The position numbers and the translations under genes were made by a program. 13,434 nt of DNA. Source: an uncultured Lachnospiraceae bacterium (lineage in GTDB: Bacteria > Bacillota > Clostridia > Lachnospirales > Lachnospiraceae). Numbering within the stretch: the stretch's first letter is position 1; the number at the start of each line of letters is the position of its first letter. Location: positions 1-13,434 of the forward strand of contig CACZTA010000092.1 of assembly GCA_902783935.1 (NCBI GenBank), read 5' to 3'. Of this stretch, positions 6,718 to 13,434 are shown piece after piece. Under the pieces are notes generated by a model. The model was not told where the DNA came from, did no database searches, and saw only the letters and a program-made list of their open reading frames with translations.

Positions 6718-9700
6718 ATGACGATGCATACATATACACTTGGCATTGATATCGGCTCCACGACCGTAAAAGCTGTATTGCTCGATGAGGAGAACCGGAT
6801 TCTGTTTTCGGATTATCAGCGTCATTTTGCCGAGATACAGACCACGGCAGCTTCCCTGATCAGCAAAGCCTGCGATGCAGCCGGCGACCTCGATGTTTCT
6901 CCGGCCATCACCGGTTCCGGAGGCCTTACGCTTGCCTCACATCTGGGCATTCCTTTTGTCCAGGAGGTTGTCGCTGTCTCTTCAGCGATTAAAGCATTCT
7001 GCCCTGCGACCGATGTCGCGATTGAACTGGGCGGAGAAGATGCCAAAATCATCTATTTTGAAAACGGAAATGTTGAACAGCGTATGAACGGAATCTGTGC
7101 CGGAGGCACCGGTTCCTTCATTGACCAGATGGCAGACCTGCTGCAGACAGACGCGGCAGGTCTGAATGAGTATGCCCGCAGTTATAAAGCGGTTTATCCG
7201 ATTGCCGCGAGATGCGGCGTCTTTGCAAAGACGGACATCCAGCCGCTGATCAACGAGGGGGCAACGAGGGAAGACCTCGCCGCATCTATTTTCCAGGCGG
7301 TCTGCAACCAGACTATTTCCGGACTTGCATGCGGAAAACCGATCCGCGGCCACGTGGCCTTCCTCGGGGGGCCGCTCCATTTTCTTGACCAGTTAAGAGC
7401 CGCCTATGTGAGAACGCTGCGGCTTGATGATGAGCATGCGATCGCGCCTGAGAATTCACACCTGTTTGCGGCTGCCGGTGCGGCCATGAACGCTCTGGAC
7501 GCCGCCGTGTCCGAAGCAAAAACCGCCGGACGGGAATACCGCGAAGGCGACCAGGTGATTTCTCTTAATGCCCTTCGCGACAGGCTGCAGAGCGGCATTA
7601 AGATGGAATTTGAAGTCAACCGCATGGAACCTCTTTTTGCATCGGAAGAAGACTATAAAGCCTTCCGTCAGAGACAGGACCGGTACCAGGTGGAAAGAGG
7701 CGATCTCTCTTCCTACAGCGGAAATGTCTATCTCGGAATTGACGCAGGGTCCACTACGACTAAGTCCGCCCTTATTTCGGAAGACGGAAAGCTTCTTTAT
7801 TCTTTTTATGACAATAATCACGGAGATCCGCTGGCAACCTCCATCAGGGCTATTCAGGAAACTTATGCCCACATGCCGGAGACGGCGCATATCGCGGGCG
7901 CATGTTCGACGGGATACGGCGAGGCACTGATAAAGGCAGCCCTTCTCTTTGACGAAGGAGAAGTGGAGACGATTTCACATTATTACGCGGCCCAGTTTTT
8001 CGACAATGATGTGGACTGCATTCTCGATATAGGCGGTCAGGATATGAAATGCATCCGGATCCGCGATCATGCCGTGGATGACGTCATGCTGAACGAAGCC
8101 TGTTCATCAGGCTGCGGCTCATTTATCGAGAATTTTGCCACTACGCTGAGCTACTCCGTGCAGGATTTTGCGAAAGCGGCGCTCTTTGCGGAATATCCCA
8201 TCGATCTCGGGACGAGATGTACGGTATTCATGAACTCCAAGGTGAAGCAGGCCCAGAAGGAAGGGGCGACAGTCGCCGATATTTCAGCCGGCCTGGCTTA
8301 CTCTGTCATCAAAAATGCCCTCTATAAGGTCATAAAGGTGTCAGATGCGGAAGAACTCGGAAACCACATCGTTGTCCAGGGCGGGACTTTCTATAATGAT
8401 GCGGTCCTCCGGGCTTTTGAGAAAATAGCGGAGTGTGAAGTGATCCGCCCCGATATAGCAGGCATCATGGGTGCTTTCGGAGCCGCCCTGATCGCAAAGG
8501 AGCGTCATGTGGAAGGGAAACCTTCGACCATGCTCTCGATCGATAAGATCAACAGCTTCAGATACAATACGAGCATGACGCACTGCCACGGCTGCACAAA
8601 CGCATGCCGGCTGACTGTCAACCACTTCCCGGGAGGCAGGCGGTATATATCCGGCAACCGCTGTGAGAGAGGCATCGGCAAGCAGAAAAACAAGGATCAT
8701 CTGCCGAATCTCTTTGATTATAAGTATAAACGGCTGTTTGACTACAAGCCGCTGACAGCGGACAGGGCTCCGCGCGGAAAAGTCGGAATCCCGCGCGTCC
8801 TCAATATGTATGAAAACTATCCGCTCTGGTTCACGTTCTTTACGAGACTCGGCTATGAAGTCGTCCTTTCCCCGACCTCGACGCATAAAATGTACGAGCT
8901 CGGGATCGAGTCCATTCCGAGTGAATCGGAGTGCTATCCGGCAAAGCTCGCCCACGGGCACGTCACATGGCTGCTCCGGCAGGGGATCAAATTCATTTTT
9001 TACCCGTGCATTCCGTATGAGCGGAATGAATTCCCGGAAGCCGTGAATCACTATAACTGTCCGATTGTCACGAGCTATGCCGAGAATATCAAGAATAACG
9101 TCGAAGAGCTGAGGGACCCGTCCATTAATTTTATGAACCCGTTCCTCGCGCTCACGGACCGCAGGACCTTCACAGACCGGATGACGGCAATTTTTTCCGA
9201 TCTCCCGAAAATGGAAGTGACCGATGCCGCGATGGCGGCGTGGGAAGAGCAGTCAAATGCGCGGCGCGATATTGAAGAAAAAGGCGAAGAGACGCTCAAG
9301 TGGCTTGAGGAGAACGGGAAACACGGGATCGTCCTGGCGGGACGCCCGTACCACATCGATCCCGAGATTAATCACGGGATCCCGGAACTGATCAATTCCT
9401 ACGGCATGGCGGTCCTGACGGAGGATTCCATATCCCATCTCGGGACACTTGAGCGGCCGATCCGCGTCAATGACCAGTGGATGTACCACACGCGTCTCTA
9501 TGCCGCGGCAAACTATATTAAAAAGCATGACAACCTTGACATTATCCAGCTGAATTCGTTCGGCTGCGGTGTTGATGCGGTCACGACGGACCAGGTGCAG
9601 GAGATTATGTCCGGCAGCGGAAGAATCTATACCTGCCTGAAGATCGATGAAGTCAATAACCTGGGTGCCGCAAGAATCCGGGTCCGGTCCCTGCTGGCAG

Positions 9701-10989
9701 CGATACGCGCGAGGGAAGACAAGGAGATCCGCTCGGAAGTCAGGCCGTCCTCCATCGAAAAAGTGAAGTTTTCGAAAGAGATGAGGAAGCGGTACACGAT
9801 TCTTGCCCCCCAGATGTCGCCGATTCATTTTAACCTCCTGGAAGAAGCCTTTAATTCCGAGGGCTTTAACTTTGAGGTGCTGTCAAATGACAACCGCTCC
9901 GCCATCGACATGGGACTCAAGTATGTCAACAATGACGCCTGCTATCCGTCCCTGATCGTGATCGGGCAGCTGATGGCAGCCCTGAAATCCGGGAAATATG
10001 ACCTCGACAGGACTGCTGTCGTGATCACGCAGACGGGAGGTGGCTGCAGGGCTTCCAACTATATTGCGTTCCTCAGGAGGGCACTTGAAAAAGCCGGCAT
10101 GGGCCATGTCCCCGTCCTGTCGCTCAATTTCAACGGATTTGAGCCGCAGGAGGGATTCAGGATATCCCCGAAGCTTCTGATGAAGCTGATTTATGCCATC
10201 GTGCTCGGCGATATCATGATGAAATGCCTGTACCGGATGAGGCCGTATGAGCAGGTGAAAGGGGCTGCCGATAAAAAATACCGGAAGTGGAACCGCGTCT
10301 GCACAAAGTTCCTGCGCGAGAGCGTTAATTACCGGAAATATGCGCAGATCTGCAGAAGCATGATCCACGATTTCGACTGTCTGCCCATAACGGACGAGAA
10401 GAAGCCGCGTGTCGGCATCGTAGGGGAAATCCTCGTGAAATTCTCCCCGACGGCAAATAACCACCTCGCCGAGCTCCTTGAAAAAGAAGGGGCGGAGCCG
10501 GTTGTGCCGGATCTGCTGGATTTCTTCCAGTACAGTTTCTATAACGCAAATTTCAAGTCGGATAATCTCGGGTTCCCGAAGTCCTATAAGCTGAAAATGA
10601 ATGCGGCTGTCCGGGCTGTGGAACTGATCCGCGGGGCAGCCACGAGGGAATTTAAGAGGAGCCGGCATTTTACACCGCCGGCGGATATCGCGAAGCTGGC
10701 GCGCGAAGCGTCGCCGATTGTTTCGAACGGCAACCAGACCGGTGAAGGGTGGTTTCTGACCGGCGAGATGCTCGAGCTGATCGGGGAGGGCGTCCCGAAC
10801 ATTGTCTGCATCCAGCCGTTCGCCTGTCTGCCGAACCATATCGTCGGAAAAGGCGTCATCAAGGAAATCCGGCACCGGTATCCGGAGGCCAATATTGCCG
10901 CCGTCGATTATGATCCGGGGGCCTCTGAGGTCAACCAGCTGAACCGGATCAAGCTGATGCTGAGTACGGCCAGAAAAAACCTGAAATGA
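6718..10989 (+). CDS. Four-module 2-hydroxyacyl-CoA dehydratase activase/dehydratase-related protein
   Basis: This 1423-residue protein belongs to the large activase-related family (COG1924/3580/3581 type, DUF2229). Residues 6-262 form a first ASKHA ATPase with GIDIGSTTVKA, ELGGEDAK and cysteines 127 and 166. Residues 337-597 form a second with GIDAGSTTTKS, STGYGE, DIGGQDMK and cysteines 462 and 501. Each pair is 39 residues apart, as in the cluster-binding Cys127 and Cys166 of HgdC. A cysteine-rich segment follows (623, 626, 630, 649). Two related dehydratase-like modules come next, at about 688-1000 (cysteines 739, 764, 950) and 1025-1420 (cysteines 1075, 1110, 1370). In the known system the activase uses ATP to push a low-potential electron onto the dehydratase cluster. 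Here donor, acceptor and substrate are unknown. The ATG at 6718 follows GAGGAG (6708-6713). It is probably cytosolic, with no signal peptide. The family is clear; the function is not. Confidence 0.9.
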   Translation: MTMHTYTLGIDIGSTTVKAVLLDEENRILFSDYQRHFAEIQTTAASLISKACDAAGDLDVSPAITGSGGLTLASHLGIPFVQEVVAVSSAIKAFCPATDVAIELGGEDAKIIYFENGNVEQRMNGICAGGTGSFIDQMADLLQTDAAGLNEYARSYKAVYPIAARCGVFAKTDIQPLINEGATREDLAASIFQAVCNQTISGLACGKPIRGHVAFLGGPLHFLDQLRAAYVRTLRLDDEHAIAPENSHLFAAAGAAMNALDAAVSEAKTAGREYREGDQVISLNALRDRLQSGIKMEFEVNRMEPLFASEEDYKAFRQRQDRYQVERGDLSSYSGNVYLGIDAGSTTTKSALISEDGKLLYSFYDNNHGDPLATSIRAIQETYAHMPETAHIAGACSTGYGEALIKAALLFDEGEVETISHYYAAQFFDNDVDCILDIGGQDMKCIRIRDHAVDDVMLNEACSSGCGSFIENFATTLSYSVQDFAKAALFAEYPIDLGTRCTVFMNSKVKQAQKEGATVADISAGLAYSVIKNALYKVIKVSDAEELGNHIVVQGGTFYNDAVLRAFEKIAECEVIRPDIAGIMGAFGAALIAKERHVEGKPSTMLSIDKINSFRYNTSMTHCHGCTNACRLTVNHFPGGRRYISGNRCERGIGKQKNKDHLPNLFDYKYKRLFDYKPLTADRAPRGKVGIPRVLNMYENYPLWFTFFTRLGYEVVLSPTSTHKMYELGIESIPSESECYPAKLAHGHVTWLLRQGIKFIFYPCIPYERNEFPEAVNHYNCPIVTSYAENIKNNVEELRDPSINFMNPFLALTDRRTFTDRMTAIFSDLPKMEVTDAAMAAWEEQSNARRDIEEKGEETLKWLEENGKHGIVLAGRPYHIDPEINHGIPELINSYGMAVLTEDSISHLGTLERPIRVNDQWMYHTRLYAAANYIKKHDNLDIIQLNSFGCGVDAVTTDQVQEIMSGSGRIYTCLKIDEVNNLGAARIRVRSLLAAIRAREDKEIRSEVRPSSIEKVKFSKEMRKRYTILAPQMSPIHFNLLEEAFNSEGFNFEVLSNDNRSAIDMGLKYVNNDACYPSLIVIGQLMAALKSGKYDLDRTAVVITQTGGGCRASNYIAFLRRALEKAGMGHVPVLSLNFNGFEPQEGFRISPKLLMKLIYAIVLGDIMMKCLYRMRPYEQVKGAADKKYRKWNRVCTKFLRESVNYRKYAQICRSMIHDFDCLPITDEKKPRVGIVGEILVKFSPTANNHLAELLEKEGAEPVVPDLLDFFQYSFYNANFKSDNLGFPKSYKLKMNAAVRAVELIRGAATREFKRSRHFTPPADIAKLAREASPIVSNGNQTGEGWFLTGEMLELIGEGVPNIVCIQPFACLPNHIVGKGVIKEIRHRYPEANIAAVDYDPGASEVNQLNRIKLMLSTARKNLK

Positions 10990-11011
10990 CACGGGAGAGG
11001 AAAAACAGCCT

Positions 11012-12178
11012 ATGTATGAGGTCCTGAAAAAAAGCGGCAGGGCAAAACGAGCACGCCTGACGACGGTACACGGAACTGTCGAGACGCCGGTATTTATGAA
11101 TGTGGGTACGGCCGCCGCGATCAAAGGGGGCGTTTCCTCGCCTGAACTGAAAGACCTGAAGTGCCAGATCGAACTGTGCAATACCTATCATCTGCATGTC
11201 AGACCGGGAGACGGGGTCGTCAGGAAGCTCGGCGGAGTCCGGAAGTTTATGAACTGGGACGGACCGGTTCTCACGGATTCCGGAGGCTTTCAGGTGTTTT
11301 CCCTCGCCGATCTCAGGAAAATCAAAGAAGAGGGCGTCACTTTCCATTCCCATGTGGACGGCAGGCTGATCTTCATGGGGCCCGAAGAAAGCATCCGGAT
11401 ACAGTCAAATCTCGGATCCACCATAGCGATGGCCTTTGACGAATGCCCGGACGCGCTGGCCGAATACGGGTATGTCAGCAAATCTATCGACCGCACGACC
11501 AGATGGCTGATTCGCTGCAGGGATGAGATGAAGAGGCTCAATGCCCTCCCGGATACCGTCAACCCGCACCAGATGCTGTTCGGGATCAACCAGGGCGGCG
11601 TCATAGACGAGCTGCGGATCCGCCACGCAAAGGATATAAGTGAACTCGACCTCGACGGCTATGCGGTCGGAGGGCTGGCGGTCGGGGAGACGCATGAGCA
11701 GATGTACCACGTCCTCGAGGAGGTCGTCCCGTATCTGCCTGCGGATAAGCCGACCTATCTGATGGGCGTCGGAACCCCGGCAAATATCCTGGAGGGCGTG
11801 GAGCGCGGAATCGATTTTTTCGACTGCGTCTACCCGTCGAGAAACGGCAGACACGGCCATGTCTACACAAACAGCGGCCATCTGAACCTGCTGAACGCCG
11901 CATACGAGACGGACAGCCGCCCGATCGACGAAACCTGCGGATGTCCTGTCTGCAGGCAGTTTTCCAGGGCTTATATCCGGCACCTGCTGAAGGCGAAGGA
12001 GATACTGGGCATGCGCCTCGCGGTTATGCATAACCTGTATTTCTACAACAATCTCATGGAGGAGATCCGGCGGGCACTCGACGAAGACCGTTTTGAGGAA
12101 TTCAAGAAGGAAAAGCTTGCGGGATTTGAAGAACACCCTGTAAAGAATACCGTCATGCGCACCGGATGGCATGCATGA
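11012..12178 (+). CDS. tgt: Queuine (preQ1) tRNA-guanine ribosyltransferase
   Basis: This 388-residue enzyme swaps guanine 34 for preQ1 in tRNAs with GUN anticodons, the base-exchange step of queuosine synthesis. The TIM-barrel landmarks are present: TDSGGFQVF with the acceptor Asp89, MAFDECP, FGINQGG, GYAVGGLAVGE, and DFFDCVYPSRNGRHG with the probable nucleophile Asp271. The zinc site is Cys309, Cys311, Cys314 and His340 (CGCPVC then MHNLYFY). Substitutions such as MNVGTAAAIKG and NGRHGHVYT resemble the Lachnospiraceae form of the enzyme. The ATG at 11012 follows GGGAGAGG at 10993-11000, 22 bases after the activase gene. yajC follows, as tgt and yajC are commonly paired. No other queuosine genes are in the window, so preQ1 could be made elsewhere or salvaged. 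Confidence 0.97.
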   Translation: MYEVLKKSGRAKRARLTTVHGTVETPVFMNVGTAAAIKGGVSSPELKDLKCQIELCNTYHLHVRPGDGVVRKLGGVRKFMNWDGPVLTDSGGFQVFSLADLRKIKEEGVTFHSHVDGRLIFMGPEESIRIQSNLGSTIAMAFDECPDALAEYGYVSKSIDRTTRWLIRCRDEMKRLNALPDTVNPHQMLFGINQGGVIDELRIRHAKDISELDLDGYAVGGLAVGETHEQMYHVLEEVVPYLPADKPTYLMGVGTPANILEGVERGIDFFDCVYPSRNGRHGHVYTNSGHLNLLNAAYETDSRPIDETCGCPVCRQFSRAYIRHLLKAKEILGMRLAVMHNLYFYNNLMEEIRRALDEDRFEEFKKEKLAGFEEHPVKNTVMRTGWHA

Positions 12179-12194
12179 TCTTCGGATTTTCCGC

Positions 12195-12223
12195 TTGCGG
12201 TTACACGGTTCAGCGTGTATGAT
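12195..12223 (+). promoter_or_regulatory. Predicted sigma-A promoter for yajC
   Basis: TTGCGG (12195-12200) and TATGAT (12218-12223) are separated by 17 bases, a good housekeeping match with one change in the -10 box. A transcript would begin near 12230, about 50 bases before yajC. It would let yajC be made apart from the long upstream operon. It is read by eye only. Confidence 0.55.
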
Positions 12224-12237
12224 GTTACTGTAATCGC

Positions 12238-12263
12238 GCATCTTGCGAAAAGATGCAATTTTT
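12238..12263 (+). terminator. Small hairpin with T-tract between tgt and yajC
   Basis: GCATCTT (12238-12244) pairs perfectly with AAGATGC (12250-12256) around the five-base loop GCGAA, and the next bases are AATTTTT. This could be a weak intrinsic terminator that ends the ftsY-tgt transcript. It also falls at the very 5' end of RNA from the predicted promoter at 12195, where it could act as a leader hairpin. The stem is only 7 base pairs with three G-C pairs, so strong termination is not expected. Confidence 0.45.
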
Positions 12264-12270
12264 CAAAGAT

Positions 12271-12275
12271 GGAGG
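12271..12275 (+). promoter_or_regulatory. Ribosome binding site that fixes the yajC start
   Basis: GGAGG lies 7 bases before the ATG at 12283. An in-frame ATG at 12253 sits in the hairpin stem and has no ribosome site, so the ten extra residues MQFFKDGGSS are unlikely to be translated. Confidence 0.8.
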
Positions 12276-12282
12276 CTCATCA

Positions 12283-12618
12283 ATGAATACAATCCTTTTG
12301 GAACAGGCTGCTGCAGGGCAGAACGCTGCCGGCGGCTGGTTAACAATGATCATCTGGCTCGTCGTCATGGTCGGCATCATGTACTTCCTCATGATCCGTC
12401 CCCAGAAGAACGAGCAGAAGAGGCTGACTGCCATGCTGAACGATATGGCTGTCGGAGACAGTGTTGTGACGACAGGCGGCTTTTACGGCGTCATCCTTGA
12501 TATTACTGATGATGACGTAATTGTCGAATTCGGAAACAATAAAAACTGCCGGATTCCGATGCGTAAAACTGCAATTGCTGAAGTCGAAAAGGCGGATGCT
12601 GCATATACTAATGAATAA
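12283..12618 (+). CDS. yajC: Sec translocase accessory subunit YajC
   Basis: This 111-residue protein is YajC, a single-pass membrane protein that associates with the SecDF-SecYEG export machinery. After a short N-terminus rich in Ala and Gly, one membrane helix runs over roughly residues 18-38 (WLTMIIWLVVMVGIMYFLMI). It is followed directly by the family hallmark RPQKNEQKR and a cytosolic domain with VGDSVVTTGGFYGVI, IVEFGNN and IPMRKTAIAEV. The start at 12283 is set by GGAGG at 12271-12275. The gene follows tgt, a widespread pairing, but secD/secF are not next: an intrinsic terminator closes the unit at 12652-12685. Length and features are normal. The predicted promoter and hairpin upstream suggest it can be expressed apart from tgt. 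Confidence 0.95.
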   Translation: MNTILLEQAAAGQNAAGGWLTMIIWLVVMVGIMYFLMIRPQKNEQKRLTAMLNDMAVGDSVVTTGGFYGVILDITDDDVIVEFGNNKNCRIPMRKTAIAEVEKADAAYTNE

Positions 12619-12651
12619 TGCGTACCGGATTGCAGACGACGGAACAGACAG

Positions 12652-12685
12652 AAACGGAGGCGGAAGGAAACCGTCTCCGTTTTTC
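12652..12685 (+). terminator. Strong intrinsic terminator after yajC
   Basis: AAACGGAGGCGG (12652-12663) pairs with CCGTCTCCGTTT (12671-12682) over 12 positions, one of them a G-U pair, around the 7-base loop AAGGAAA. A run of five T begins within the stem end (12680-12684). It closes the yajC transcript and separates it from the next promoter at 12721. Confidence 0.9.
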
Positions 12686-12720
12686 TGAATTGTCAGGGAA
12701 GCAGGCAGCTCTGTTGAAGA

Positions 12721-12749
12721 TTGAAATAGAAGACTGTTTGCGTTATAGT
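12721..12749 (+). promoter_or_regulatory. Predicted sigma-A promoter for the DUF1622 gene
   Basis: TTGAAA (12721-12726) and TATAGT (12744-12749) are 17 bases apart, each close to consensus. Transcription would start near 12756, giving a leader of about 54 bases before the ATG at 12810. It directly follows the yajC terminator, which fits a new transcription unit. Confidence 0.65.
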
Positions 12750-12794
12750 TAAACATGGAAGGGTCTGTCCCGTTTCCGCACCCGTATCTGAATG

Positions 12795-12800
12795 AAAGGA
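12795..12800 (+). promoter_or_regulatory. Ribosome binding site that fixes the DUF1622 gene start
   Basis: AAAGGA lies 9 bases before the ATG at 12810. The in-frame ATG at 12792 has no purine-rich site upstream and would itself overlap this one, so 12810 is preferred. Confidence 0.65.
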
Positions 12801-12809
12801 ATTGCCGCG

Positions 12810-13169
12810 ATGGAACCGCTTATGCACATGCTGGAATGGCTGCTTGAGAATCTTGTCGAGCTTGCCACGATTTTACTTGAACTTTTCGGAATCAGCGTAC
12901 TTGTCGCCACGGCTTTTAAGAGCTTCTGGATGTGGATCCATAACGACAGGAACCATGTCCGCCTGGTCCTGGCCCAGGGAATCGCCCTCGGACTTGAATT
13001 TAAGCTGGGCGGGGAGGTCCTCCGGACTGTCGTCGTCAGGGACTGGCAGGAACTCGGGATCCTCGGCGCCATTATTGTGCTCCGCGCCATCCTGACCTTT
13101 GTGATCCACTGGGAAATCAAAAACGAGAAGAAAGAACTTGAAATGGAAAATCAGCGCAGACAGGAGTGA
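12810..13169 (+). CDS. Small DUF1622-type membrane protein
   Basis: This 119-residue protein has no known biochemical role. It is hydrophobic, with a first membrane helix at about residues 13-40 (LVELATILLELFGISVLVATAF) and a hydrophobic C-terminal helix at about 84-102 (LGILGAIIVLRAILTFVIHW). Between them is the segment LVLAQGIALGLEFKLGGEVLRTVVVRDWQELG, which resembles the conserved core of the DUF1622 family (ALALEF..A.DILRT....W.ELG). The C-terminus is charged and probably cytosolic (EIKNEKKELEMENQRRQE). The start at 12810 uses AAAGGA at 12795-12800; starting at 12792 would add MKGIAA. It has its own promoter at 12721 and lies 67 bases before serA with no clear terminator between, so read-through into serA is possible. 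The family call is from memory of its core motif. Confidence 0.85.
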   Translation: MEPLMHMLEWLLENLVELATILLELFGISVLVATAFKSFWMWIHNDRNHVRLVLAQGIALGLEFKLGGEVLRTVVVRDWQELGILGAIIVLRAILTFVIHWEIKNEKKELEMENQRRQE

Positions 13170-13198
13170 CAGACGACTTCGTTTATGCGCTTGATCAG

Positions 13199-13204
13199 TA
13201 TAAT
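13199..13204 (+). promoter_or_regulatory. Possible -10 box ahead of serA
   Basis: TATAAT at 13199-13204 matches the -10 consensus exactly and sits 33 bases before the serA ATG. No convincing -35 box is seen at the right distance (ACTTCG at 13176-13181 is poor), so this may need an activator or may not be a promoter at all. No riboswitch or T-box fits in the short leader. Confidence 0.4.
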
Positions 13205-13236
13205 GTAAGACAAATAATAAGGAGAAGCAATCTATT

Positions 13237-13434
13237 ATGTACACGTACAGCTGCCTGAATAACATTTCCAACATCGGTCTCAGTCATTTTACGGATAAGT
13301 ATACGGAAGTTCATGAACAGGATCATTCCGATGCAATTCTCGTAAGGAGCGCAAATCTGAAGGATATGGAATTCGGGCCGGAACTGAAGGCAATTGCGAG
13401 AGCGGGCGCAGGCGTCAACAATATCCCCGTGGAC
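13237..13434 (+). CDS. serA: D-3-phosphoglycerate dehydrogenase, 5' part (3' end outside window)
   Basis: Only the first 66 codons are inside the window and the frame is open at the edge. The protein begins MYTYSCLNNISNIGL and continues with the D-2-hydroxyacid dehydrogenase pattern SDAILVRSANLKDMEF and AIARAGAGVNNIPVD. The ILVRS and ARAGAGVNNIPVD blocks form the substrate domain of SerA-type enzymes. SerA oxidises 3-phosphoglycerate with NAD+ as the first step of serine synthesis. The start at 13237 has AAGGAG at 13219-13224, 12 bases upstream. The NAD-binding domain and any C-terminal regulatory domain cannot be seen. Another D-2-hydroxyacid dehydrogenase is possible, but the N-terminus strongly resembles Clostridia SerA. 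Confidence 0.88.
   Translation, partial: MYTYSCLNNISNIGLSHFTDKYTEVHEQDHSDAILVRSANLKDMEFGPELKAIARAGAGVNNIPVD

Noticed and set aside
8341..9051. 236-codon minus-strand open frame inside the activase gene
   Set aside because: It is fully contained in a coding gene with conserved motifs; no start site and no family match.
9883..11181. Long open frame of 432 codons on the minus strand across the end of the activase gene and the start of tgt
   Set aside because: It lies opposite two clearly coding frames, resembles no family I recognise, is rich in Arg, Pro and His as antisense frames usually are, and has no credible ribosome site.
12191..12200. CCGC-TT-GCGG palindrome after tgt
   Set aside because: The loop would be only two bases with a four-pair stem and no T-tract; part of it is better read as the -35 box of the yajC promoter.
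13170..13236. Possible riboswitch or T-box leader ahead of serA
   Set aside because: Only 67 bases are available, with no paired stems or conserved leader motif visible; too short for known amino-acid leaders of this kind.

Overview
The window looks like a housekeeping stretch of a Gram-positive Clostridia chromosome, most likely a member of the Lachnospiraceae or a close relative. This rests on the order plsX-acyl carrier protein-rnc-smc-ftsY, on the sequence style of the Tgt and SerA proteins (for example MNVGT and DFFDCVYPSRNGRHG in Tgt, and the N-terminus of SerA), and on strong purine-rich ribosome sites. The taxon is inferred from recalled family sequences, not from a search. All supported genes lie on the + strand. 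No tRNA, rRNA, CRISPR array, insertion sequence or prophage is visible, and no gene-free stretch exceeds 300 bases.

Region 1 (1-6051) is the phospholipid, RNA-processing and chromosome block: the C-terminal part of PlsX, an acyl-carrier-protein-like gene, RNase III, the SMC condensin subunit and the SRP receptor FtsY. Gaps are 36 and 15 bases, then a 20-base overlap, then 13 bases, so this is almost certainly one transcript. The standout is the acyl carrier protein: its usual Asp-Ser-Leu motif reads Asn-Ala-Met, so the serine that carries phosphopantetheine is absent.

Region 2 (6079-12178) continues with short gaps (27, 18 and 22 bases) through a HAD-family hydrolase, a 1423-residue relative of the 2-hydroxyacyl-CoA dehydratase system, and queuine tRNA-ribosyltransferase (Tgt). 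The giant protein appears to hold two activase (ATPase, iron-sulfur) modules followed by two dehydratase-like modules. That would put a whole ATP-driven low-potential electron-transfer machine in one chain. Its substrate is unknown.

Region 3 (12179-13434) has shorter units. A predicted promoter and a small hairpin precede yajC (a Sec translocase accessory protein), which ends at a strong intrinsic terminator. A second good promoter drives a small DUF1622-type membrane protein. The window closes with the first 66 codons of a D-3-phosphoglycerate dehydrogenase (SerA).

Most of the content is ordinary core genome. The parts that merit attention are the serine-less acyl carrier protein and the four-module activase/dehydratase fusion embedded in the ftsY-tgt run.
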